Shown piece by piece: positions 51,247-62,615 of a stretch of DNA of 64,000 nucleotides (its first letter is position 1; every line of letters starts with the position of its first letter). The DNA comes from Atrichornis clamosus (lineage: Eukaryota > Chordata > Aves > Passeriformes > Menuridae). The notes under the pieces were generated by a model that searched no databases, was not told where the DNA came from, and saw nothing but the letters and a program-made list of their open reading frames with translations. A program made the position numbers and the translations under genes. Location: assembly GCA_013400975.1 (NCBI GenBank), contig WBMZ01000392.1, forward strand, positions 172,095-236,094, given 5' to 3'.

Positions 51247-51380
51247 GCCAGATTGGTGTCCTGAGGATGCGGGCTACAGATACCTCAGGGAATGAGAGCA
51301 GAAATGGGAGATTCCTGTCCTTTCCCTTGCCAGGGAAGACATGGCAGTGCTACAGGTCATCCTGCACACCACCTGCACTG
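51247..51380 (+). other. Candidate exon (134 nt), unidentified
   Basis: The acceptor ATAGTGTCTCTCTGCCCAG ends at 51246. The donor GCACTG|GTAAGAAA begins at 51381. In the frame offset by two bases the whole segment is open, and the peptide starts QIGVLRMRATD. This frame runs from before the acceptor to past the donor (stop near 51428). The segment is GC-richer than its flanks and of typical exon length. No known protein is recognised. It is the best-looking exon candidate in the window by splice sites and length, yet still weak. Confidence 0.25.
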
Positions 51381-52944
51381 GTAAGAAACAGTCAGACCCT
51401 CTTTGACAAGCAGGGTGTGGAGCTGTAAACAGCCAATGGTATGGGGTGAACACAAGTTATAGGAAGCACAAGGCAAAGAGATTACGGGAGGCATTTTCCT
51501 GGGGAATTTAACCACCCATATTCCAAGCCAACTCACTAATTACTCCTATAACCCCAAAATGTTTTAATCCCTTCTCTTATAACCTCAGACTGCATTTCTT
51601 TCTGTCAGCCACTTTCCCAAAGCAGCCTTGGTAATGCCATTAATTGGTAACAAATGAAAGCAGCCACAGCACAGAGAAAACCTGAGGACAATACAAAGTA
51701 CACTGAGCTGAGTTTTGAGCCAGGCAGGACAACTGTTGTGCTTGTGTATGCTCGTACAACAGACAGCAGTACAAACTTCAGATAAAAAGTTTAAAAGAAG
51801 CTGCTGCAGGATTGGCAGCTTGTGATGCTATAAACACAAAACCCACAGATTTCTGGTGGGGAACTGGTGTCGTGTTTGTCACAGAAAGGCTGAATTTCTG
51901 AGATAAGTAGATAAAATATTGGAATAAACTGAAGATAAGCCAGAATTCAGCCAGAGTTGGTTAGGTATGTATTTCAGTGCACTGACACTCACAGAAGTCT
52001 CAAGTTATCATGTTAAGAAAAATTAGGAGTGTATTGAGGGATACAGTTGTATTTCAAGCTCTAGTGTAATGAACAGAGATAAGTCACAACATTCCAGGTT
52101 AATTTTTGGGGTTACTGATTATGATGTTCTTTCCAGTAGCCTGGGTCTTAACAAAGAAATGCAAAACAATGTAAACAGAAAATAATTGGATTACAGCATG
52201 GAAAATTCTGGGTATACCACTGCAATTTCACAGAAAAGTGTGCTTAGTTTCTGAATTGGTTGTTTTAGTAAGTCAAAATTGTCTGTTTTCACCTTGACTT
52301 CAATAAAATCGGCAGTTATCGTTCTTATTTCTAAAAGACAAGATAATTTGTCTCCAGCCCGTAGGGGCTGAAGAAGTGCAGACTCACCAATTAAAGGCTT
52401 TTAACAGCTGGATGCTTCCTAACTGCTTAGCAGAAACACTAACCACTTGAAAAAAAATTCTCACCAGTCTGAAGAGGGCTATGTCTCTCCAAAGCAAAGG
52501 ATGAGAAACTTGTTGAAAGCAAAGGAAAAGAAACGGTATAAATTATGTTGTTCTACCTTCAGATAGCCAGAGGGGTTGACTTTTTTTGGCAAAATGCACG
52601 GCCCCATTTTCCCCAGTGTTGATTATGTGAGGAGATGGTGAGGCTGCAGGTTCACGGCCCGTCTCATTACAATGATCCACTCCCCCAGGTGCTCTCCAAC
52701 ATACAGAAGGCATCGGCTGGTGGCCTGAAGGACTGGTGCCCACTGTCCCTCATGGGCTGCTGTGTAATAGAGGTGTCCATTCTGACAAGAGCAGCTCATG
52801 ACTGACCCCTGCATTGTTCCTGCTGCTCCCAGCAGCTGTGTTCCTGCAGCGATCACCAGCTGAGCTTGTGGTGCCTTGCAAGCTGCCTGAAACAACTCTG
52901 TCCTTGATATGTTCTTTATTTCTGAGTTCTATCCAGTACTTCTA

Positions 52945-53709
52945 CAGGCCAGTCAGTCCCACCACTGTGCCTGGAAAGGTTATGGAGCAGATCCTCCTGG
53001 AAACTATCCTAAGGCACATGGAAAATAAGGAGGCCATTTGCGATAGCCTACATGGCTCAACTAAGGGCAAATCATGCCTGACAAATTTGGTGGCTTTTTA
53101 TGATGGGGTTACAACATTGATGGATAAAGGAAGAGCAAGCTCAACACAACACATCAATACGTGCTCAGAGAAAGCCAGCCATGTCCTGGGCTGCATCCAA
53201 AGGAATGTGGCCAGGAGGAAGAGAGGGGGTTCTGTCCCTCTACTCCACTTTCACAAGATCCCTCTTGGAGGGCTGCATTCAGCTCTGGGACCCCCACCTT
53301 AAGGAGCACATGGATCTGTTGGAGCAGGTCCAGATGAGGACCACAAAGATGACTAGAGGACTGGAGCACCCCTCCAATGAAGACAGGCAGAGAGAGTTGG
53401 GGTTGTTCAGCCTGAGAAATACAAGCTCCAAGGAAACCCCATAGCCAGAGAGGCTTTTTTTTATAAGGGCACATCATAATAGGGAAAGAGAGTGGGTTTA
53501 GATTAGATACAAGAAGGAAATTCTTAACTATGAGGATTAAGAGGTTGCTCAGAGAAATTGCAGATGCCCAATCCCTGGATGTGTTCAATGCCAGGGTGGA
53601 TGGAGCTCTGAGGAATCTGCTCTAGTGGAAGATGTCTCAGGCCATGGTAGGCGCATTTTAATTACTGGTCCTTAAGGTCCCTTCCAGATGAAACCATTCT
53701 ATGATTCAA
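52945..53709 (+). mobile_element. CR1 LINE, ORF2 to 3' end, with internal deletion
   Basis: This is a dead copy of CR1. The first part (52945 to about 53136) encodes the N-terminal side of the reverse transcriptase, with readable family motifs [12 protein letters not shown] and [14 protein letters not shown]. At about 53136-53141 the sequence jumps to the C-terminal part ([14 protein letters not shown]), so the catalytic core with its F/YADD motif is missing. That is roughly half a kilobase by family comparison. The frame stays open across the junction. A frameshift near 53255-53275 then moves the remainder (IQLWDPHL...GLEH...ELGLFSL) to another frame, which stops at 53444. The 3'UTR follows with further small gaps, and the tail CCATTCTATGATTCAATA ends at 53709. 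It cannot make functional enzyme. Confidence 0.92.
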
Positions 53710-54112
53710 TAACTGCAGGAAAGTTTGTGCAGGATGTGTTTAATATTCTTCTGGCCCTTGAGGTTGTCTCAAGAGATATGTTCAAACAGAAGTTTCTGAT
53801 AGATAAAAACTTTGGGGCCAGTCAGGAATGGAACAGACACAAATCTTGCCTTAGATTCAAAAAAAGATGTACTTGCTTGTCCCATATTTCTCACTGAACA
53901 GAAGGAGAATCTGGTTGCAGAAATATTGGTTAGCAGAGAAACAAATGCATTTGCAGCCTGATTTACACTGGGAAATATATTCTGGCTAATTTCTGTTTAA
54001 CTATTCTGTCTGCATCATTTCTGATAATAATGATAAGCTCTTCTCTGATTAATATTCTAACATCTTAAATATGTAAAAAATACCTATTTTTTGACTGCTG
54101 CATACCTAAGCC

Positions 54113-54130
54113 AATTAACATATGTTAATT
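54113..54130. repeat. 18-bp perfect palindrome
   Basis: AATTAACATATGTTAATT is its own reverse complement. It combines a central E-box-form CATATG with flanking GTTAAT half-sites of the type bound by HNF1-like homeodomain proteins. Binding is inference only. Confidence 0.75.
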
Positions 54131-54817
54131 AAAGAGTTTGTCATTAACTAGCATTTCAAATGTTTTCCTCCATATCATGCTTGCAAGTACACATTATAGG
54201 AGGGCTTTTTTCCCCTGTTCCATTTTAAATAAATATTTTAAACTATTCCCTGTTTGCTTTTCCAGTAGAACCCTCTGATCTCTGTGATCAAAGTTAAATC
54301 GTTATAGGAAAACTCCATGGTTCCCCCTAAGTTGACTCGTTTTGCCAGTCATCTGTGCTCTGATCTCTAAAAGAGTATTTCCATTTTGCTGTAAGCATAA
54401 ACATCATCATAGGATCAGGTTGTATGAATGTGGCTAAATGTCTGAAGTTATGCACCACTGCCTCTAATAAAGTGAATTATGCACAGGGAATGCAACTCAC
54501 ATTTTTATCGGATGTTATCAGCACTTGATGTTCATTACATAAAACAGAATAGTGGTCCTTAGTTTGTTTCTGTCTGTTGCCAAATTATCTTAATTTTAAA
54601 TAATTTTGACCTTATTTAGACCTTATTTCAGCATTGATTCTTAATTTTAAAAAGATGAGAGTAAAACACGACCAAACAAACCTCCAATAAAATACCTTAA
54701 CCAACCAAATACAGCACATGGGCCCCAGTTCTTAATATTTTCTCATGCAATAACCAGTCAAAACTTCACTAAGTAATATTGTCAGTCTCAGTGAAATCCT
54801 ACACAAGTAACTTATTT

Positions 54818-54852
54818 AAAAAAAAAAAAAAAAGAAAAAGAAAAAGAAAAAA
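54818..54852. repeat. Poly(A)/(A5G)n simple repeat
   Basis: Sixteen A residues are followed by three AAAAAG-type units. Confidence 0.9.
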
Positions 54853-57563
54853 TAGAGGATAAAATGCAGAAGGGTAGTCTTCTACTGGCCTGGCATTTAT
54901 TACCTGCAGGTTGCTTTGGTAAATTGAAAAGCCAGAAAGTATTAAGTGTTTTGTGTAGTGATATGGGCTATTTTCATACAATAAACAAAATTTGAAAAAA
55001 CAGCCATTGCAAAGTGAAAGAGATATTTTGCCTCATAAATGTCAAAAAGAAATACTTTTGATTGCAAGTCCAGAAATGCTTGGCCCAGGAACTAAAATGT
55101 AAATCTTCATCTTCTTTGTCTTTGTTTCATTCCAGCTTTCCTCAGTGAACAGCTAAGGTGAAGACAACATTTCTGAGCCGTTATGCAGAGTGCAGATGTT
55201 GCCTTCCTGTGTCACTCTCTCCTCTTCCTAGTTTCTGTTGGTTGTGCAAGCAGGATAGGAATAGCTAAAATAGGAATTGCTAAAATTACAGTGTAGAAAT
55301 GGTTTTTCCATGCTTTTGAAGATATTTCACAGGCATTTCCTTATTCTGTTTTATATTAAGATAAGATATCAAGATGCCTCCCACTAAACATTTCGTATTT
55401 CAAGTGAAAAGTAAAATATGCTCCATGCAAAATAAAACACATAAAACAGCTGAAATTAATATTTCCCTTTTCAGACCACAAACTGTGCACCAAGATAATT
55501 GGCTTTTTAACCTGCACCTTTCATATGATAGGCTTCTTGAATGGGCATTTTGTTAAGAGCAAAATTTCTAAAATAAGCTGAAGAATTAATGAGTTTTTAC
55601 TGGATACATCAATGTTTGTTTTTTAATTCAAATGGCTCTAAACCACTGCACAAAGGGCTTGAAAGGGACTTAATAGCATATAGGTTTTCTGTATAAAAGA
55701 GAACTAAGTTAGAGAAGTAAATCTTAGAACTAACACTTTTCCGAGAAGGAAAATTAAACCCTGTCATGTCACTAGAAACTTTTGGCTGTTTGTGTCATGT
55801 AATGCATCACTGTCTAGAGCTGTGCAGCAGCAGAGGAGGCAGACTGTGTGCAGACAGCAGAGTAACTGCCTCACAGTTGTGCTGTGTCTTGACAAATATC
55901 CTCTTTCTTCCTTCCTCCTAAATTTGAATAAATTAAAGTTTCACTACCACTTTTTGTATTTAGTCTAATTCCCAACCACCTGTTATCACTAAGGAGACTG
56001 ACAAGAATAATCATACATGACCTTTTTGAAGGGCAATAAAAATAACTTTTTTAAACAAGCAAATAGTTGTGTGGCAATAAATTACAGCATAATAAGAACC
56101 ATATGTAAAGGGGAAAATATTCTCCTAGCAACAGAATGGGAAAAGTGCCTATTAGGGGATCACTCAACAGCAAAAGGGGTCTGTATCTTAATACCAAGAA
56201 TTATTGGAAGGAGAAAGTATTTTGTAGGCTTCACTTCAGATGAGGAAGTGGAATAGAAAAAGTCACTGAATTTTAAATTTTGCTTCCACTCATTCATCTT
56301 AAATAGGAAAGTCTATGATTTCTTTCATAATTCCCTTAGCTTCAGACACTGCAATTTCAGGATACATGGGTCCTCTCAGGTCACAGAAAGTTTAGGGACA
56401 CCCACATCTAGCTGGTGGGTAAAATAATATCTAGGAACTGACCATGTGGTGACCAAACATAACAGCAGCTGAGGAAAAAAAAAAACCAAAACAAAATAAC
56501 CCAGATTTTCTATATCAGGGTGATTTTGAGAATTAAACATAACCTAGGAGACTTTTACATGTTTGTTTTGTTAGATATTCAAATATACCTATTTAAAAAA
56601 TTAGAAAAGAAATATCAACCTAAGTTTCACTTCTTTTCTCTCCTTGTAACTCTCATAGCAACTTGGCCAGTTGGAGGGAAAAAATAAAAAGATATTTCTA
56701 ACTGTCAGCTCTACAAACAACCTGGCGTTTAAAAGCCCAGCTGCTTTTTGTCCAGCTTGTTCATCATCAGCAGTACTATTCTGTGTGCCATAAAACTGGT
56801 AGATTCCTGAACAGTCTGTTTGTTATTGAAGGCAGACTCTAGCCTCATCACTCAAAATTAGTTAAAAATTTTCTTGAAAGGTATGTTAGGAGAAAAATTC
56901 ATCTCCTTTCCCCATATTTGTGTTTGCAGTGTTAAAAGGAATGATAACTTTTGGCACCAAAAGACAGCTTTGAATGCACACAAGGAATAGATTTGTAAAT
57001 CAAGAAACCATGACTAGTTTTGCAGAGCTGAACCATGGCCTTAAGCTAAGTGTAAAGATATATTGTAGTGAGGTGATCTTCTCATTTGTAATAGCATTAT
57101 ACTACTTTTATTCTTGTTAGAAAATGAAGTAACATGTTCTGTCAAGCTGCCTTCCAACACTAACACATTCTATTCCTAATTAATGACAGATGCCAGAAAT
57201 AGAAACCTGGCTCATTAATCATGTGTATTTTCTTTCTGGCCATGCACCTGCACATGGGTTACTGTCAGGGCACTCGAGAACTCCTACTGTGCCTTTGATG
57301 TTAAATTATATGTCTCAGCAATGATTCTAGTTTTCAGGGTTCATGGATGTTAGATATCTCTTAATCCAAAAGAAAAATAGATCACTGAGAACTGTTGCTC
57401 TGCTGCACATAGCGTGGAACACCCAACGAGGTAGGCATCACAAACAGAGGGACTTCATCTCTCTGCAGTCCCACGGGGACTCATCCCCGAAAAGTGCAAT
57501 AAGAGGTGCACAGGAGCAATACTAAGGCTACATACAGATGTTAATTAAGGCAAAGTTGTAATT

Positions 57564-57580
57564 AAAAAAAAAAAAAAAAA
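57564..57580. repeat. Poly(A) run
   Basis: Seventeen consecutive A residues, followed by an A-rich tract to about 57600. No retroposed gene body is recognised upstream, so it is not called a processed pseudogene tail. Confidence 0.9.
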
Positions 57581-59891
57581 GGAAAAACAAAGAAGAAAAA
57601 AACTCCCAGAATATTCAAAACAAAACTCAGTGCATCTCTCTTAGAATCTTCTCCTCAGCACTTCATGTCTACCTTAACTCCAGACTAATTAACTCCCTTT
57701 CAGAGAAGAACCAGGGAATACATTTCTATACCATATGAGGATTTTAGGACTTCCGTAGTGGTTATATGTAAAGTTTTAAGTGCTTGAAGCAAAATACCAG
57801 GAATTCTCTCCCACATTAGCCAGTCATGTTAGGATAGAAAAGTTTAGTTTAAGCCTTTGTAGCAAGGCCAAGAGTTTTAATTCTGGTTTGTCTGCAAATG
57901 TGCAGTACTTTTTGGTACCTAGTATTTAAGAACCACAGGTAGAGAGTCAAGCCAAAGGTCTATTTAGCTCTCCAGCTATATTTAGTCTTGGATACTAAAG
58001 GAAAATCCTACTAGCAGGGCAAGCATATCATGTTTCTTCTTTATCTACTGGCTCAGAACCATATGTGCTTCAAAACCCTCCTAAGCCAGAGGTGCTACCA
58101 CTGGGTTTAATAACACTTCCTGAATTGAAAGGTGGGGGAGAAAAAAAGTAAATCTTACTGTTTAGGTGGAACTTGCCTTCTGATAATTTCAACTGATGGC
58201 CTCTCATCTGTGAGTTATCAAAACCAGTGAATAAGGTTCCTCATTTATCATCTCCTTGTCACTGGGACTTGCTTCATAGCCCCATATTCTGCCCTGTTTA
58301 ATTATCTCTTTCTTTTATGCAGATGAGCCCTAGTTTGTTTAATCTCCCTCAGATAGAAACCATTAATACAATTGATCATTTTTATCACTACTCCCTACAC
58401 ATTTTCTAGTTCTGCTGCATCAATTCTTCAAGGTGCTGCAACCAGAAATACCTTTGCTCTTCATAATTTGGACTGGTATTGTGACAGAGTTTTCTCCTTT
58501 ATTTTCCCCTTTTTTTTTCCTAGTTCTTTACTCAGTAATGAGTTAAGAACTGGCATTTTCATAACATTACCTGCTACAACTCCAAGAAGATTTTTTTAAT
58601 AGATATTTTGACATCAATCAGCATGTATTTAGCATTAGGACAGGCTTTCTCTGTCTGCATTATTTTACATCTATCAGCACCATTTTTTTCCTACTATTCC
58701 TTCGCCCAAGCATTTAGTACCCAGAGATGATTCTGCTACTCCGCATAGCACTTTTATCATCTCAATTTTATGTCATCAGAATTTGCTACCTCATTCTATA
58801 CTTGTTCTCCAGATAACTGCAAGATGCAGCATGGGCTTCAATAGAGGTTCCTGTTGGGCTCCACTGGTGGTATCCACCCTCTGTGAAAACTCAGAGTAGC
58901 TCATTCCTCCCTTTCTTTCCCAATCTGTAGTCAGTTAGGAAAAATCATCTCTGTGATTTAATAATTCCTTGAAATTTTAGGTTTTGGTAGGCAGCTATCA
59001 TAAAATTACCACTGTACACTATCAGGCAGATCACATTGGTTCACAGCACTTTGTGGACAAAGCTCATTGACTTGAGACCTGTCTCCTTGCTGTGATAACC
59101 AGGTGGACTTCCCTCACTGTAGAAATGCTGAAGTGCTTCACTGAGCTGGAGCCTGTCTCCTACAAAGGTCTGAAGGCTTAGATTTCCTGGTAAGGTAGAG
59201 CTGTCCTGCCCTTGTGAGTGCCCCCTGTAAAAGGCTGGCCAGCACACAAGAGCAGGCATTGCTGAGGTAACTTTACTCCCACAGGTACCACAGCCCCAGC
59301 TAGGACAGAATTAGACTGTCTTAAGGGCTTCTCCAACACATCTGAAGTGCAGGTGAAGTTTTTCCTCTGAAGATTTTCTCTGCTGAAAGTGAAGGATGGG
59401 ATAGATATGCCTAATCTACAGATCTCCTCAATTAGCTAAATGGAGCTACTAGCTGTAGCTGATTATCATGTTTCATGTTTGCATCAATTTTTATAAACAG
59501 TGCTAATTTGCTGCCTAATGAGTCTGGAAGATTTCTACTGGATGATGTTAATGATGTGAGGTTCAGTGCTTTTGTTTCTTTCCTATTTCAAAATTTTGCT
59601 GTTGTGATGCTGGTGTTAAATGTAGTAATGATCAGAGGGGACTGAGTAGTTATTGCCAGTAATTTCTGCAGAGAATTTGGCTTCTAACAATAAAGGCCCT
59701 ATAATCATTCCTTGCATGTGTTCAATACTTCAATAATGAGTGATGTCATTTTTCTAACTACTGGGCATAAATATTATTTATGTCATGCTCAGAATTTGAC
59801 AGAGTAACCTGACTCACTGAGGCTGGCCTTCCAAGTAATTATCACTTCTCCACAACGGTTTTTTTCCCCACTGTGAATCCTCATTCTGCAG

Positions 59892-59982
59892 GCTGCACTC
59901 AGAGGAGTGTTTGAAGAACTAGAGTCAGTCTGCTGATCCATTGGACTCAAAGGACTCACTGCAGACCACAGCAGAGTCAAGG
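59892..59982 (+). other. Candidate non-coding exon (91 nt)
   Basis: A very good acceptor lies upstream: a TTTTTTTCCCC-type tract followed by CCTCATTCTGCAG, ending 59891. The donor is CAAGG|GTAAGTT at 59982/59983. All three forward frames of the segment contain a stop, so if it is spliced it would be an untranslated or lncRNA exon. There is no other support. Confidence 0.2.
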
Positions 59983-62544
59983 GTAAGTTAAAGACAGCAC
60001 GGCCACAGCTGGTACCTGTCTCCGATTTAGGAATCACCATCTGTCAATGCTTCTAAAGTTAAAAGTTAGTTCTTCTTTCTTAGGAGCAGCAGCTCACAAG
60101 AAATTTTAATTGTATTGGTTTGGTTTTGATAGAAGAATTTTCATCCAGCAGGTGAAATTTCCTGTCTTTTCCAGCTCTCCCATCAAAGACACATAGCTAC
60201 TTAGTAGAAAATATGAGACAACTTTTGGGTAATTTCAAATATTTGGAATATTTTCATTCTTTAGGTCAAAAGATCTTGACAGGTGCACCATTTTTGGAAG
60301 AAAGTTTAAGCATTACATTTTGGTTTCTCACTGTCACATGAAATATCTCTGTATTATACGTGGCTGCAAGGCAGTGGTCATCGAGGACCTGTCCATGTTG
60401 ATTGACTGCTTTTATTTCCCATCTTAGATGATGTCTTTGAGGAATCTTTGCTACTTTTGTATCCTACCAAATATCAACTTTATAATGCATAAACAAGTAC
60501 ACAAACATACTCTGGGCTCCTCTCTGCACTGCTGTGAGAACTACAGTATATAACCACATGACAAAGGCAGTTATTCCATCTACCTCAAAACCTCTCTTCA
60601 ACTACAATTGGATTAAATATTATTTTTCAGCCTAAATAATCTCTCTACTTTTTACTATATCCAGTGATGGAGGCTGGAGATGGTTGCAGACAATGAAATA
60701 ATCTTATTCTTGGCAGGATTTAGCTGTCATAAAATAATTTTGATGTTTCTAATTATTATCACTATTGTGCTCACATCTAAACACCACAAATGAGATCCTT
60801 AGCCATTGGCTTAAGTTCTGCAGAGTCGAATGAGAAAATTCACTTTCTGAGGAATTTGCAATTTAAAAAACTAAAAGAAAAACAAAGGACAGAAGAAAAG
60901 GCTAGATGAAAAGATTAATAACATATGCTTATTGTTGCTTCTTATTACATATCTGCATATTTATAGATGGACAGGTATGCAGTAGATTAAAGGACAGAAT
61001 AGGATTACGTTGCCTGAACATTTTTAGTTTGGTTGTTCACTTTGAAACCACTCCTTCTCTGCCCCCTCACTCTCTTCTCAAAAAACCCCAACAAAAGCAA
61101 AAAAAAACCATACCCAACCAACACAACTGCTGGACTGAGAATGAGGTTGCATGAGAATAAACTCTATCCTGAAGAGAAGAAGGTTCATGGAAGACACAGA
61201 AGTAACCTCCTGCCTAATAGGAGGGATTTGTGTCCTACCCTCCCCTCAGGTGTATGGAAGGAACAACAGGGCTTCCAAACCAAGCCAGGACAGACTGCCA
61301 CTGAATATTAGACAACCTTTCCATAATGCAGATTATTGACCATTCTGAAATGTTGAACAATTTGCAGAATCTTCAGCCTTGAAAGTTTGAGATCTAATTT
61401 AATCAAGCCCTGAACAAGCTGCCCTGACAACTGCACATCCCTTCCCATCTGAATTGTCCTATGGAAAGCTGCACAAAAAACTTATAAGGGGCAGTTACAT
61501 AGATTTGCCATCTGACTTAGGCTCTCATGAGCAAGATTTGTAAGAACATTTAAAGGCCTCTCTGTTCTGCATGGCTAAAAGTCTCATCCTTGAAAAACCC
61601 AACAAGTAAATCCTCACCAAAACCCAAACAAAGAAATCAAATGCTGAACTCCTATTCTCAAAACTGGCCTAGATATTTAGGGTCCTCTTTATCATTTGTA
61701 AATATTTAGCCTAATATAACAATAAATAGTTGTAATTAAAGTGCACATTAAAGGTTTTAAATATTGTGTTACAGAGATTATAACAAAAGTATACAGTAAG
61801 AAACAGACATCAATTACTGCTGTTGGAAATGCTCCATTTTTTTTATACCAACATTAAAATACTTGCAAACTGAAAAGAGTAGGGGTAGCTGTTTAAGTGG
61901 TTGTTTTCTATGAAAATAAGCCACACTTTTGTACTATCTAAAACCACGTGAATTAGCAAGTGTTTCAGCTTCCTGAGAGGGAAGGAAGAGCTATACTCAG
62001 CCTTCTTCTCCTACACTAGACTTTTCTCACATGCACTATCATCCCCAAGAGTATTTTTCTTCAATTAAATAATAGCTTGAAACTTTGTTAAATTGCTTAC
62101 ATAGGAAGTGCCTTTATTTCTTGGGGAGCAGTAAAAGAAGCTTGTCACCAGTAGTAACTCTTTAAAATTAACTCCACCCAAATTTACTGATGCAAGCCAT
62201 TCAAGGTAATAGCCTTGGCACAAAGTCTGTCCAACAAAACCAGCTGACTGCCGCTGCCTTCTCTCTCTACACCGTAAGTCATTTATAAGCCACTTAAAAA
62301 AGGAAATTACAAGGAAAAACTCACCAGACATGAAAAGCAGCAGCCCAAACCTCCAGAACACATCCACCACACTCTACTGAGGCCATTGGTTTACCCTGAT
62401 TTATATCAGTTGCAAATCTGGTTCAGCCCCTCTGAACACCTGTTTCTAATCTATTTTAATGCTCTCACATTGAACTGCTTATTGTTGTTGGTTTTAGGGC
62501 AATACAAAGAAAGAAAGGGTTTGGAAATAGTCATGGCTGTTGTT

Positions 62545-62615
62545 TATTGCCTGGTTATTAAATTGTGCTGCTTTTGGCTGGGGGCACTTAGGTACCAGCT
62601 GGGGTTAAACAGCAG
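62545..62615 (+). mobile_element. Possible ERV LTR 3'-end remnant
   Basis: GGGCACTTAGGTACCAGCTG followed by GGGTTAAAC (about 62581-62610) matches, with a few changes, the terminal block of the LTR family at 5.0-5.7 kb (GTGCTTAGTTGCCGGCTGGGG then TTAAACC). Just upstream, GGTTATTAAATTG could be the family's TATTAAACTG block with the intervening 90 bases deleted. The match is short and the terminal CCACGACA is not preserved, so this is a tentative call. Confidence 0.35.

Larger units (their letters stand above)
45060..52944. other. Gene-free stretch
   Basis: No gene is recognised. The 130-codon open frame at 46288-46680 (+) lacks any domain I know and is overlapped by minus-strand frames of similar length. 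Candidate exons lie at 47050-47091 and 51247-51380. From about 52560 to 52944 the DNA becomes more GC-rich than its surroundings just before the CR1 copy. I cannot assign that block. Confidence 0.5.
53710..62544. other. Gene-free AT-rich stretch
   Basis: No gene or repeat family is recognised apart from A-rich runs at 54818-54852 and 57564-57580. An AT-rich block at 54000-54560 with a palindrome could be a regulatory or conserved element. A candidate non-coding exon lies at 59892-59982. An A/C-rich simple stretch lies at about 61078-61116. Confidence 0.5.

Noticed and set aside
52814..53302. 162-codon plus open frame as a gene
   Set aside because: It is upstream DNA fused by chance frame to the degraded CR1 reverse-transcriptase fragment. 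The catalytic core is absent and a frameshift follows.
57540..57600. A-rich tail suggesting a processed pseudogene
   Set aside because: No mRNA-like body or AATAAA-containing 3'UTR is recognisable directly upstream, and no target duplication was seen.
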